Shown: piece by piece, positions 25,164 to 35,639 of the stretch | Layout of the letters: the number at the start of each line of letters is the position of its first letter | Numbering within the stretch: the first letter of the stretch is position 1 | Assembly (NCBI GenBank): GCA_037074705.1 | Contig: CM073595.1 | Span: 23,462,501 to 23,526,500, forward strand | Reading direction: 5' to 3' | DNA length: 64,000 nucleotides | Origin: Zhengitettix transpicula | Taxonomy: Eukaryota; Arthropoda; Insecta; Orthoptera; Tetrigidae | Notes under the pieces: model-generated | Database searches by the model: none | What the model saw: the letters and a program-made list of their open reading frames with translations, nothing else | What the model was told of the DNA's origin: nothing | Made by a program: the position numbers and the translations under genes

Positions 25164-28100
25164 AACATGATTGTTGGTTGTGAGTTATGGGCGACGTCCC
25201 TTGGATGGCGGACTGCAGTGTTTATGCACGTGCAGGACCGCGGTGTTGTTTTAGGCGCCAGCCAAGGGGAGAAATGTAAGAGAGTTCCAAGCTGGACTCG
25301 ACGAAGGACGGACGTCCTAGGACTAAAGACAAAATTGTGATAAATCACGCCCTGGAGATAATTTGTGTTTCATGTTCGAGAAATAAAAGTAATGAAGTAT
25401 GAAAAAGTTGTTTTGGTGATTTTCTCCCAAAAATTAATTGAAAGGGAAGCTAATTAATTAATGAATTAATTAAGAAAATGATTAGAAAAAAAATTAATTT
25501 TCAAAGATTAATTTAACAGGCGTTCATTTAATCTTTTTACGTATTATTTGCCCTAGGCTGGCACGTCGAATTCAATAATTTCAAAATTAACAAACAAATA
25601 TATATTTTTTATTTATAATTTGTGGCGTTCAAAGTAAAATACAGTCTTTTATATTTCACAAACAATAAAATTTAATACCTCTTCTTTTCAGAGTCTTTAA
25701 CTGGGTTTGATAAGTAAGAACAATCAAAAATTATAAATTAAATAATTAACAATTGAACCAAATTGAATCGAACGGAATACGAAATGAAAAAAATGAAAAG
25801 AACGAAATCGGACTAATACACTTAATTACCGTTTACAGAGTTTAATTAGTTTGGTTTATACTTACAAATGTCCTGCTGGTACCAGACTTAGTTTTCGGAG
25901 CTTGGGGACACAATTCACTAAAAATGCCATTAATCACTGATTCTACACATAATGGTCAAAACACACGGTTGTAGGTCTTGTATTATTCCTCCGGGATCTC
26001 GATCAGCCGCACCTCCGGTCAACAGTCGGACGTATTATTTTTCAATGCCTCTATGCGGAAAAATGTCATTTCGGTACTCGTATGTATCTGGACGTATGTG
26101 TGTGTGGATCTGTTATTAAGCCATAATTTAAATTTTAGTTTTAACACTCCACGTGTATTATTGTTCGTAAATTCACAAAGTCTATTTAATAACTCTGTTT
26201 CATTTTCTCGCAGATCATAAATCTCGAAACTGATGCCGGAGAAACGGCGCTGGTGAAAGCCATCCACAGCGCAGACGTGGAATGCGTTGATTTGCTGATT
26301 ATGAATGGCGCCGCAATAAAGCAACGCGGTGCGTTGCTCACAGCTGTCCTAAGATCCAGCCCTGATATAGTGCGCCACCTCCTGGATGCTGCCCCAGTGA
26401 TCCACGACGAAGATCCGAAGCTTCCTCGTGAAACTGAAGCGCTGTCCCTCGAGGTCCTGGACGACTTGTCCAACCAATTTGTTGCCCTCCAAGCTGCCGT
26501 GCGCCTCGATAACGTGACGATCACAAAGGCGTTGATTGAACGGAACCCAGATCTGGTGGAACTGGAAGACGACGAAGGGAGGAAGCCGATTCACCAAGCG
26601 ATTCTGTTCTGTTCCAGAGACTGCGCCTTTCTTCTAATCTCTATGAACGCTGACCTTTCCTCGGAGCTGTATTTCCAGGAGTGCATACACACCACTTTAA
26701 GCCTAATTCTCACGTTTCTTCCCCGGCCCATGAAGTTCTTGAGAGAAGTTTTCGATTCGTTCATCACGATAAACGATAAAGACATAAACGACTATAACTG
26801 TTGCATTAAAGTGAATTACGGTGTACTGCTACCTAAGGACCAAGACAGAAACCAAATGGGAGTTTTGGAAACCCTATTGAACACTAATCAGCCATTTTTC
26901 CAACTTAAATGTTCTAATCGACCACTAGTACCTAGCTCGCTGATCGTGAAATGCTTTAACCACCCACTAGTTGAGAGCTTTCTAATCTTGAAGTGGAAGA
27001 AGTTGAGAAGATATTTCCTGTTCCTTCTGACGCTTTATGTCATTACCGCGACTACACTGACGGCGATGATGCTCAAACAGGGAAGCGGTCGGGGAACCAT
27101 GGTTGATGTATTCATGTTCTACTGTGTAATCTTGACCATGGTGCCGTTTTATATTCAGGTAATACGAAAATAAATCTCATATCTCAAATATTTAATTAGT
27201 TTGGAGTTTAAAATAAAACATGCACGGAAAATGCATGACGTCTGACTGAAAATAGAAGAGACAAATTATTTTATTTTACTGGTAAATTTCTATTAATTTT
27301 TTATTTTTTTATTTGTTGGTTTAAGGTCGCGTCAACCTGTTGGTCATTGGCGACCCTCAAAAGTATTTACAAAATTAACTTACAATAGGTTAGACAATTT
27401 TTAATTTTGAACAGCGTTTCAAATAGCTTCGGAGACGAAATCCAGGAGGCTCTTGATCGCCGTGGTGTGTATACAGACGTCTTCTCCTGAGTATTCGGCT
27501 AAAGTCCTCCTGCGTATGTCATTATATTTTGTACAATAAAACAGAAAATTCTTGATGGTGAGGGCTTGAACACATGCATCACAGGTGGGCTGCTCTGTTA
27601 TCTTGAGACTTTTTCTGTTGAGTCCATTAATATTACATTGCAATAATCACATACAAAACTAGTCACTGTTGCTGATGGAGGAATTTGAATCAGATGAGGC
27701 TTCCTTGATTAGTTTCTTCACACGGTTAATTAGTCGCGTCAGTTTATGCTTGACTCCTCTTTCCTTAACAGAAGGATAAATCATGGTTGTGATTTCAATA
27801 AGTTTGTCCGGCGAAATATTGTAGTCACCGGCAACGTTTATTGGATGTTTGGAAGATATAGAATTGAGCATGAGTGACTTGATTTGGTCGAATGGCAGGG
27901 GGATCTTACTATTGCTGGTTTCAAATGTTGGACATTCAAATTCAAGAGATTCCTCGAATGTGTCATTTTATAGGGTTAAGGCGCGGGCTTTTGTTTTCTT
28001 TACCAGGTTTGTGGTGCGGGGAGCCTCGAGGCTGGGGAAATCCGGGTTTTCAGAGTCGTCTGTTTTTTGCGAAGGACGTTTCTTAGAACTGAATGTGACA

Positions 28101-31100
28101 CTTTTATCCCCGATTACGGGCTGCTCCGCTTTCCTAGTTAACAAGATGGATGTGGAAGGGGATCGGGATTACGAGGGACCTTGTCAGGATTATTATGCCG
28201 TAATACACAGTCTCAGGCATAGTGACCCTGTCTCTTACATAGAAAGCAGTTGTCACTTTCCAAAGTAATGAAGATTCTATAGTTTGTGTCTTCATGGTTA
28301 CTCAGAATGGATTCCGGTAGTCGATGGGTGTTCATCGGGTCGACATAAAACTGCCTCCGAAAACTTAGGATATGGGTGAATCTCTTATCCGATGTATTTG
28401 CCCTGATGGATGTGATCCTTGATGTTGGGGTTATGTTCAGTTTTTGAAGTTGTGCTTCGATAAGGGAATTGGGTATGACTGGGCAGACATTGGAAATTAT
28501 TGCTCTAATGTGCTTGTTTATCAGAGGTCGGACGGGGATCGTGTGGTTCTTAATGCTAATGGAGGTAATCTTGGATGCAATCCGATCCGCTTCGTCCTTA
28601 GAACTTAAGAAGATGCAGATCCTTTCGTTCGAGATTTTCGAGATGTATCTAATATTGGAAGGGGCTACATAATTTACTATTGCGTCTAAGTACTCATCTG
28701 TACGGCTTCTAATATGATGGCGTGTGACTTATCTGGGAGATATTCTAAGGCTACAGTTCCAGCATATGTTCTTCTCTGGGTAGGTTCGGTGTTCATCTTG
28801 CTCAGTTGTCTGTCCGGCTCTGATTAGGGGTTCTAATTTCAATCTTCTATCTTCGACACTTTAGAAACAGGTATACGAAAGCACGTCACTTGCAACTCAG
28901 TAGCTGGGGTAGACCCCACTTCACTGCCCGAGCGACGTGTATAAACACTAGCGTGGCACCACTTGTTGTTTCACGATGTTTACTCCACGGATGCCAGGCA
29001 TTAACTCCAATTAATTTAATTTATTTGAAACAACGTGAAAGTGGCCAAAAAACAGACAAGTTTTGAAATATAAAACTGTAATTCTACCAATCGGCAGAAC
29101 TTCTCAAGTAAGCATACAAAGAAAATTAGTACCGACGAGGAGGATAATGATATTTATAAGAAGCCGAAGATCTTAAACACAAAGTAAGGGGCCATTGATC
29201 CTACTTAAAACGTTGGTATCGCTCTTTACAGTTAAAGTGAACTTATTTATTAATAATGTATTATTAATGTCATTATCCTGCTCGTCGGTACTAATTTTCT
29301 TTGGATGTTATACTTGATGGAAGTAACGTCGTAAAATTACTGTTTTTTAAATCCAAATTTGTATGTATTTGGCCATTTTCACGTTATAATATAATATAAT
29401 AACAGTCTTTGTTACAAATTCATTACACCTGCCTTTATATTATTTATTTTTACAATTTAGCTTATAGCTAATTATACATGCTATCACTATGTTTTTTATC
29501 ACTAACAATACATTTTTAAAAGTACATTTAAACTATTCGTATTTTTACATACACAGGAAACTCATTATATAACATTAAACCTCTATCAAACATCGAATTT
29601 TTTGTACTTCTTAGATTCAGATGCTCAATAAAAAAATTCCTTTCACTGGTGTTATGATTGCGGACTAATTTTCTTTTAATAAAAATAGTTCAATACTCGG
29701 GCAACTGCCCCTTATCTATTCTATAAATAAATATTAACACGTACAACATTTGGTCCCTAATATTTAAAAATTATAATTTATTTAACTTATCCTGAATCTT
29801 GGAATATTTATTTTCATTAATCCTCTATTCCATATTACTTTTAATTTATTAATAACATTACTACTTACATCAGACAATAATGAATTACAACAACGTACAT
29901 GAAGAATTACTATTGACATAAATACTGTTTTTTTAGCTTTAAGTTGTCAATTTTTGATAGGTTTAACAGATTATTTTAGTGGAACTGTCGGTAATACCAC
30001 CATTTTACCGTTTAAACTGAATGTTCAGGTATAAATGTTATAGCCATTTTTCTGAGTATATATATCTATATATATATAATATCTAGGTAGTCTCAAATCA
30101 CTACCACGACGTTTTTTTAGGAAAACTCCATGCGAAACTGTTAGGGTTTGGTATTTGTAGGGTCGATAAAAAGAAATGAGCACAAAAAATTTTCAATCCC
30201 GTTATGCTTTGAATTTCTGTTGTAAATATTTCAAGATAACTGCCGTTTGAACTGATTTTGAAGTATGCGGTCACATACGCCACATACTTGTTGACATTAA
30301 AGATTTCAAAGTGCTCCATCGCCAAACGCCAATGAGTTCTTCATGTAAAATATATGTGTCGATCTTTAAATCTGCTTGTATTTAATCGCATTTCATCGGT
30401 TCCATCTCCCTGTTGATTGTGAAGGTGCGTCAGGCCTTGCGGTGTCAGTTTGCCTCAACTTGTCGACGCTTCCTCATGTTCCACATTCGTTCTGATTCCT
30501 CTTCAACGATACATATTTAATTTCCTGCCCGGAAGATATGTTGAAATGTTTCAAATGTTAGGAGAAATCAGTCCAAACTTCATCACTTTATATTTCTACA
30601 ATTTCTTTCACTATTGTCACTTTTATTTTTCAAACCAGTTTATAAGTTATCATAATTCTTAAATCCATTTGAATCTCTTATAATTCCAGCTTCAAGATCA
30701 GAAACTGAATTTTTATTTGCTGTCTTTATACTTCTTACATTTTATGGGTGTTAATAAAGAAAATTATTTTCCAATTTTTAAATTAGGTCACAAGATCCTT
30801 TCGTTCATGCCAGTCAAATAAAGCTTTATCGGTGTATCCACAAAATACAAAAAAAATATTATATAGTCTCGGATTGTGTGATGAATATGAACGTTACGTA
30901 AAACAATACTTATTTATATATTTATAAATTTCGTTGTTTCTTTATATCTTATTAATTTTGTTATTTAAGTAAAACATTAGTTCAACAAATACTAAGAATA
31001 TTAATGAAGATGCAAGAAGAAATTATATATATAATATCTAATTAAATAGCCTTAAATAAAACCCTAACAAATTCACGGAATTTAAATTTAAAATCATTCG

Positions 31101-31502
31101 GTTGCTTTTATTATTAAAATACCGAGGCAATACATTACGTTTATAGTTATTCGTGTATAATTTTATAAATTTAGAGGCAGTATTCATGACTTGTCGTCTA
31201 ATGGTATGAAACCTTTACGGCATTTACGGCGTAGTAAAACTCTACGAGTTTCACGGTTTATTGAAGTTAAATTAGCTCAGTAACGTCTTCTGAAGTCTAA
31301 CCATAACATAGACGTCCACTGAGAAACATTACAAATTCCAATTTTCCGATAGTTATTTTACTGGGTGGAACTTACGGTCCAAATTTTTTGTTTCTACATC
31401 GGCTGCTTGCCAAATTTAATCCTTTACAGTGTCGTTATTTAGCTTAGTGGAGTACCTATCAAGTGGAAATTACCTCATAAATACTACTTTAGACTACACA
31501 AA

Positions 31503-31539
<37 letters not shown>

Positions 31540-34500
31540 AATACCAATTAAACAGGCTACTAATTGCTTTTAATATAATTGAATTGTTGGCGGTACGGGT
31601 GCTTAAAGACGACAATCGCAGCGGGTCTTTCTTTGTTAACACTGGAGACTGGAGACAGCGCTTAGAGAACTCAGTCTGCGTCGAGTCTACGTCGAGCCTG
31701 TGTCGAGAAAGGATACATAAAAGAGTCTGCGAGAGATACAACACAGTAAAGTTTGCTAATCCAAAAGCTTGAATAGGTCTATCCAGGAAGTCCAACGGCG
31801 AGATTTAATAGTTTACATAAAACGCAAGTAAACATATTTGACAGAGAGAATCATAAAATCGTAATTTAAAAGCAGAAGTTTTGCTTCAAAAACTGAACTA
31901 ATTTTCGCACAGAGAGACTTCAAGGAGACCTACGTCCGAGGGCTGACTGAGGGGCGGCTAATCCAGGTTCCAGGATAGCAGAGATCGAGAGTAACGACCA
32001 CGTGTGTCCAAAATCTTAAGTGTAGAATCAGTGAATAATGGCCTGTTTAGTGGGTGTTGACTTCAAGATACAAGAGTACGACTGGTACCAGAAGCACTGT
32101 CGTGAGTACAAAACAATTATTAATAACTGTAAACGATAATTAAAGGGTATGGTCAGATTTCGTTCGCGTTTTTCTTTTCATTCGTTTCCTTTTATTTCTT
32201 GTATTTAATATTGTATTCCGTTAACTTCAATGAGTTTTGATTGTTAATGTTTTAGTTCATTAGATTGCATTTGTACTTACTATCAAACCCAGTGATGACC
32301 CTGAGATAAAGAGAAATTCGACGTAGTTGATTGTAAAAATATAAAGCTTTATTTTCATAGAACGCCACGAATTAAGAAAATAAAACTGAAATATTTGTTT
32401 GTTAAATTGATGGAATTCGGCGTGCAAAGCGGGGTTTACAATGTGTACTTTCAAGAGTAAAATTTTTAAATATTAATTAATTTTTTATTTAATTCCTATT
32501 AATTAAAGCCATCAAGTCGTTTATTACAATATATATATATATATATGTTATTTTTTGATGGAAGCTAATGAAATATAGGTCAATTTCAGAATGGCTTACG
32601 AGCTCTGAACTTCTGAACCTATGTGCCTCTTCTATTAAGACGAATATATATTTTATACTGTCCGAAATGTCGGTCATTTATTTTTCACGACTCTCATTCT
32701 ATATTTTTTCATTTAAATCCTCCTTCTACACCTTTCTGAATTAACGTACTTAATCTAAAAATAATACGGTGAAGTACGATAAAAATAGTACCTCTGAAAG
32801 AATCATAATGTTACATTCTACCCGGGATCTTAAAAATTATTTCTGAATTTTATTCGGTGGTATGAGAACCGACATTAAGCCATTGTTTAAAAGTTTGAAT
32901 TTACATACACTTTAATTTTTATTATTATTTCTGCACGTAAAATAAGAATGGTATATGAATAATTACTAAATAAATTGTGACCATTCTGCCTGTGGATGGA
33001 TTGTAGACAATGTTATCGATTTTTAATCCGGGTTGCTTACATTACTACGCTGTTTCTACATTTGTTGTCCTCCTCTTTCTCTGCAATATTATTTATAAAG
33101 AGAAATATACTGTTAATTGATAATTATATATTTTTATTTCATTAATCACAAAACTTCTATCTAAAAAAAACAACTGTTACCATATTACAACTTCGTTGTT
33201 TCAATTAAATTTCCTGCTTCTATTTTCATTTTCACAAGACCACATTTGCCATGTATTGTTCCAAGATTCACCACGTCGTCTTTCACCTTAGAGGAATCAG
33301 ATTAGAGTTTACTAGAGTGCGCGCCATATTATTTGGCGGCCCAGTTTAGTTGTGGTTCTGCGCTGACTCCCCTCCCTCATACTCCGACCATTCGGCGACG
33401 ATGCTGACGCGTGCTATAGTCGCCATATATATTATTAACATTAATTTTTAGCTATAAATTTAATTTGTAAATGCTTACAGACTTTGGATCTATTTAGTAG
33501 GCAAAATAAATGGTGGGGTTTCATCTCACTTTCATATATGTGCGGAGTATGGTATGCTTTGGTTCCCTGAATTCGAAGCTGCTGATATTATGTATAGGAT
33601 GAAGTCGAACAGCTTTCCTTCCTCTTCTTTCTTTATTTTTTACATGTATTATTAATCTTAATTAATCTGTTTCTTCTTCGCTATCCTGATTTCCAAACAT
33701 CCTTACTCCTTGCTCAGTAAAGTTTTTGTCGTATTGTAAGATGTAATCAACATAATTTACTTAGATGTGTAATAAAATCCATTTTTCATGTGATTTCACG
33801 CAGGAGATAGCCCGAGTCATGGTGACGACGTGCTCGTTTCTACAGGATATGGAATGGTGGCTGAATACGGTCATTTTCCTGTTAACAATGTGTATCGGGT
33901 GGCTGCATCACACGTCCTACGGGTACAAAGAAGTCTCCATGCTCGCAGTGTTGCTGTCCTGGGTCGAAGTCACGTTTTTGCTCTCACGGTTCCCTACCTG
34001 GGGGCAATACATACACATGTTTTCGACTGTAGCTTGCACTGTGTTCAAGGTACGTACGATTGGGTGTAAGGATAGTTCCCATGTACACTGAAAGTTATAT
34101 AGCACCGTGGCACGTATGCAGCACTTCATTCACCTGTTGATCAGTGGTGAATCGATGGCCTCTAAAATTACCTTTCAGCGTTTCCAAACGTAAGGTAATC
34201 CGGCAGGACTCAATCGGGACACCTCGAAGCCGAAATTATGAAGAGTATGACAGAGGCGGAATCTTGACACGCATAGACTTTATCAGATTTAAACATGTTA
34301 TGGATACCACTTCATCAAGTGTCACTCGTCAAGTTTTCAGAATCAGGGCAGGGACTAGCTCAATGTTGTCATCAATATTGGTCGTGGCCGGACCTCTAGC
34401 TTTTTCCTCGTCCTTCACGCTCGTTTGATCGCTTTTTAACTTTTCGATACGCTGTTAGTCTTCATCGAGGTAAAACAGAGGCACACTTACTTCGAAACAG

Positions 34501-35306
34501 CCCAGAGTAAACTGAAGTGATGACGCTGTAACTTCCAAGACAATCTATCGTATTTTGAGCGCAGATAGCCGTAGGGCCAATCTAATGTCGATTAGAACAA
34601 ATGTGCATTAACTGTTTGACTTACACCAGTATATTATCCTATTCACATTTATTCCTATTTGTTTGTACCAGTTTATTTACATTTGTTATTGAACAGATCT
34701 TGTCCCCAGATTATGCTGTCGTTGTCGTTCATGTTGGTGGGTTTCACAGCCTGTTTCTCACTGCTCTTCGACTTCGAGCCACCGTTCAACACTCCGTGGA
34801 CCGCGATTCTGAAGACCATCGCCCTGATGACGGGTGACTTCAGCTACGACTCTGTCCAAACCTCATCTGGAGTCGTGGGCTGTCTCATATTTATCTCTTT
34901 TATTATTTTTGTATCCATAATCATGATGAACTTAATGTTCGCCATCGCCGTGAACGACATCTCATCGTTGGAGAGCGAGGGAAACGCCAGGAGGCTCATG
35001 AAACAGGCGCAGTACTTGGCAACTCTGGATCGAATCGGTTTGGGTGGATTTATCCGTAACAAAATGCCTAAAAAGATCAAGAGGAAGTTAGAAAGTTGGA
35101 GGAATATCGAAATGGTCGAAGTGATTTTCCCAGGCAGGAACCGTAGAAATATATTGTCAGTGTGGCCCCAGAAAGTTTACATGTCCATCATTAAAATAGC
35201 TGTAGAGAAGAAAAGGTATAGTGAAGATGTAACACTTGAAAAAGTACACGATAAGCTGGACGAGCTGCATAACGTTCTACATTCATTAATAAATCAAAAT
35301 AAATAG
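16897..35306 (+). CDS. Gene C: TRPA-subfamily cation channel, painless/pyrexia-like (complete)
   Basis: Seven coding exons, 16897-16991, 19857-20157, 20412-20584, 24417-24855, 26214-27158, 33804-34049 and 34710-35306, total 2796 nt: 931 residues and a stop, in frame throughout. About ten ankyrin repeats fill residues 16-560. S1 is at about 602-622, S2 631-650, S3 671-688, S4 694-712, S5 734-755, the pore with NTPW and MTGDFSYDSV at about 765-785, S6 799-822, and a leucine-rich C-terminal helix follows. About 930 residues suits insect painless or pyrexia and is shorter than TRPA1. Expected role by family: ligand- or heat-gated Ca2+-permeable channel of sensory cells. It lies between tandem paralogue A and tail-to-tail paralogue D. 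Confidence 0.88.
17105..17165 (-). mobile_element. Decayed tRNA-SINE-like fragment
   Basis: CCGGACTAGGAATCTAATTC and following bases look like the reverse complement of a B box with flanks similar to the 15.9-kb SINE. Short and degraded. Confidence 0.3.
17430..18830 (+). mobile_element. Non-LTR retrotransposon remnant, reverse transcriptase 3' half
   Basis: Frames across 17430-18380 show DFYGI, YLLRSYLKN, CGVPQGSI, FIIYINDLPNYVD, and the catalytic LLYADDTSLV, then FKLQKRAVQIISGAH, PLFRYIGILTLRCTYILE and HRLRLFESSL, the standard order of a jockey/CR1-type pol from palm to C-terminus. Stops and frame shifts interrupt it. A two-unit tandem repeat (18625-18713) and an AATAAATCTAAATCTA-like tail at about 18815-18830 mark the 3' end. 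It is 5'-truncated, sense in gene C's first intron. Confidence 0.85.
18625..18713 (+). repeat. Two tandem 44-bp units in the non-LTR 3' UTR
   Basis: TTTAACGTAGTTTTAAATCA and the following bases to ACAATG occur twice with small changes. Confidence 0.8.
18840..19319. other. Gene C intron 1; nothing recognised
   Basis: Mixed sequence with one short minus-strand frame lacking family motifs. Confidence 0.35.
19320..19640 (-). mobile_element. Mariner-like transposon end (remnant)
   Basis: Starts GGTGAGTCAATAAGTAATG, like the terminal repeat of insect mariner-type elements. The minus strand reads ATVVERWTKTVKKDGDHFE, the usual C-terminal ending of such transposases, with further decayed sequence to about 19640. 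No second terminal repeat was found. Confidence 0.5.
19857..20157 (+). CDS. Gene C exon 2: ankyrin repeats
   Basis: The acceptor is TTTTGTTCAG/GTGCCT and the donor CTG/GTACGT. Two clear repeats are visible (SSACHVAALEGHAEVL with LLRAGANPAAK, and HTPLHMATWAGHLDCVQLL), then a non-repeat linker ending HDHLSLTKL. Its end corresponds to the end of gene D exon 1 (NHRTLLSK). Strikingly GC- and CpG-rich against its intron. Confidence 0.87.
20412..20584 (+). CDS. Gene C exon 3: ankyrin repeat
   Basis: The acceptor is CTTTAAAG/CTTCCT and the donor GACA/GTAAGT, leaving two bases of a split codon. It encodes AGSTPLHVVAMRLHRNCFDH, then NMTALDVAGTASSEENFR. The same exon with the same 2-nt end phase exists in gene D (60584-60753). 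Confidence 0.87.
22591..22713. repeat. Palindromic hairpin of about 120 bp
   Basis: The arms AATTAGCTAGTTAACAGACA and TGTCTGTTAACTAGCTAATT face each other around the centre CACAACGTTGTG. It looks like two repeat ends joined head to head inside the hAT element. Confidence 0.8.
22800..22930. repeat. Third copy of the Penelope-like arm end, nested in the hAT
   Basis: CTCTAGGCTCT, GAAAGGCACAAGGATTCC, AGAAACATTGTG, and GGCTATCTTTCTTATTCAT match the right arm of the surrounding element with more divergence. Confidence 0.7.
23863..24416. other. Gene C intron 3, right part; nothing recognised
   Basis: One 96-codon frame (23872-24162) lacks family motifs; judged chance. Confidence 0.35.
24417..24855 (+). 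CDS. Gene C exon 4: ankyrin repeats
   Basis: The acceptor is CCCTGTAG/CTTCCC; its first base completes the codon split from exon 3. The donor is AACGAA/GTAAGA. Four consecutive repeats are seen: ALLTAASRDDVTVLRALL, GDTALHVAGRRQSEGVL, KETALHVAVATSWPVGVDLL and GESVLHLAAAAPSAMVLRAL. Extremely GC- and CpG-rich compared with every flanking base. Confidence 0.9.
25116..25160. repeat. (TA)n microsatellite
   Basis: Uninterrupted TA run of about 45 bases in gene C intron 4. Confidence 0.95.
25161..25425 (+). mobile_element. Fragment resembling an LTR of a second family
   Basis: Opens TGTAACATGATTG directly after (TA)n, is GC-richer, and carries AATAAAAGTAATG near its end, as an LTR R/U5 would. The 3' boundary is unclear because it runs into the next element. 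Confidence 0.4.
25426..25970 (-). mobile_element. Solo LTR 3 (truncated), TGTAAT family
   Basis: Matches LTR 1 from GGAAGCTAATTAA through TTTGCCCTAGGCTGGCACG, TTCAAAGTAAAATACA, and CTTACAAATGTCC. The rest, towards exon 5 at 26214, is missing or unrecognisable. Antisense in gene C. Confidence 0.65.
26214..27158 (+). CDS. Gene C exon 5: ankyrin end, linker, S1-S2 (fused exon)
   Basis: The acceptor is TTTTCTCGCAG/ATCATA and the donor ATTCAG/GTAATA. The 315 codons hold three or four ankyrin repeats (GETALVKAIHSADVECVDLL, FVALQAAVRLDNVTITKAL, GRKPIHQAI), the FDSFITINDKDIND linker, NYGVLLP, HPLVESFLILKWKKL, and S1-S2. In gene D this stretch is divided over three exons (59034-59318, 57227-57667, 56814-57068), and in gene A there is an intron after CILT. 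Gene C appears to have lost those introns. Confidence 0.9.
27400..28800 (-). mobile_element. Non-LTR retrotransposon remnant: gag-like ORF1 with CCHC knuckle, plus ORF2 tail
   Basis: Minus strand, from about 28690 down: ISNERICIFLSSKDEADRI, VRPLINKHIRAIISNVCP, then a zinc knuckle CFLCKRQGHYA(stop)DC at about 28190-28260. Further down, 27643-27419 reads EQPTCDACVQALTIKNFLFY with CTKYNDIRRRTL, the Cys-rich end usual for ORF2. The RT and endonuclease in between are absent, so the copy is internally deleted. Antisense in gene C intron 5. Confidence 0.7.
28801..31506. other. Gene C intron 5, middle part; nothing recognised
   Basis: AT-rich; a short TA run at about 30056-30080. No exon or element boundary supported. 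Confidence 0.4.
31537..32528 (+). mobile_element. Solo LTR 4, TGTAAT family
   Basis: TGTAATACCAATTAAACAGG follows a (TA)n run (31507-31536), and the end TTTATTACA is followed by ATATATAT. Shared blocks: GGTACCAG, GTCAGATTTCG, ATCAAACCCAGTGATGACC, GGAATTCGGCGTGC. It is the only intronic copy oriented with its host gene. Confidence 0.72.
32529..33803. other. Gene C intron 5, right part
   Basis: AT-rich. A GC-richer patch at 33290-33430 shares GGCCCAGTTTAGT and CCCCTCCC with 38640-38710, suggesting a short dispersed repeat. Confidence 0.35.
33804..34049 (+). CDS. Gene C exon 6: S3-S4 region
   Basis: The acceptor is TTTCACGCAG/GAGATA and the donor TTCAAG/GTACGT. The 82 codons match gene A exon c in length, with NTVIFLLTMCIGWLHH (S3) and LLSWVEVTFLLSRFPTWGQY (S4 side). 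The intron before it is 6.6 kb and carries a non-LTR remnant and an LTR. Confidence 0.88.
34050..34709. other. Gene C intron 6; nothing recognised
   Basis: No repeat or alternative exon supported. Confidence 0.4.
34710..35306 (+). CDS. Gene C exon 7: S5, pore, S6, C-terminus
   Basis: I chose the acceptor TGTCCCCAG/ATTATG because it is phase 0 and gives IMLSLSFMLVGF, which aligns residue for residue with VLVTFLLLLIGF (A) and VLLTFIFLMFGF (D). The nearer GAACAG at 34696 would break the frame. It encodes S5, the pore with MTGDFSYDSV, S6 (IIFVSIIMMNLMFAIAVND), IFPGRNRRN and a helical tail. The stop is TAG at 35304-35306. Confidence 0.88.
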   Translation: MMLSLSFMLVGFTACFSLLFDFEPPFNTPWTAILKTIALMTGDFSYDSVQTSSGVVGCLIFISFIIFVSIIMMNLMFAIAVNDISSLESEGNARRLMKQAQYLATLDRIGLGGFIRNKMPKKIKRKLESWRNIEMVEVIFPGRNRRNILSVWPQKVYMSIIKIAVEKKRYSEDVTLEKVHDKLDELHNVLHSLINQNK

Positions 35307-35633
35307 GTCCACTCGAAAAGCCGATAATTTGTTACAGAAGAACAGTCACTTCCTCTTCTTAATATTGCAAATTTTTTACATAAGTTTATTTTAAGCAGCT
35401 TTGCCAACCTTATCTTGTGACAATAGGATCAAGTTGAAATCTCGGCTGGTAATTGTGACTGAAACTAGGTTGTCTTCAAAAAGTGTTTCACAAGAAATGA
35501 ACCATTGAGATTTGAGTTTTTATAAAATCTTAAAAATTTTATATCTAAAATTTGAATGATCTCTAATAGTGCGTCAAAAACTATTTGGCTCCAAACGTAG
35601 AAGCTGTTCACTACAGATTTTCGAAACAACTAA

Positions 35634-35639
35634 AATAAA
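35634..35639 (+). promoter_or_regulatory. Possible poly(A) signal of gene C
   Basis: AATAAA about 330 bases after the stop; positional inference only. Confidence 0.3.

Noticed and set aside
34697..34709. Alternative acceptor GAACAG for gene C exon 7
   Set aside because: It gives the wrong phase relative to exon 6; the CAG at 34707-34709 restores frame and alignment with A and D.
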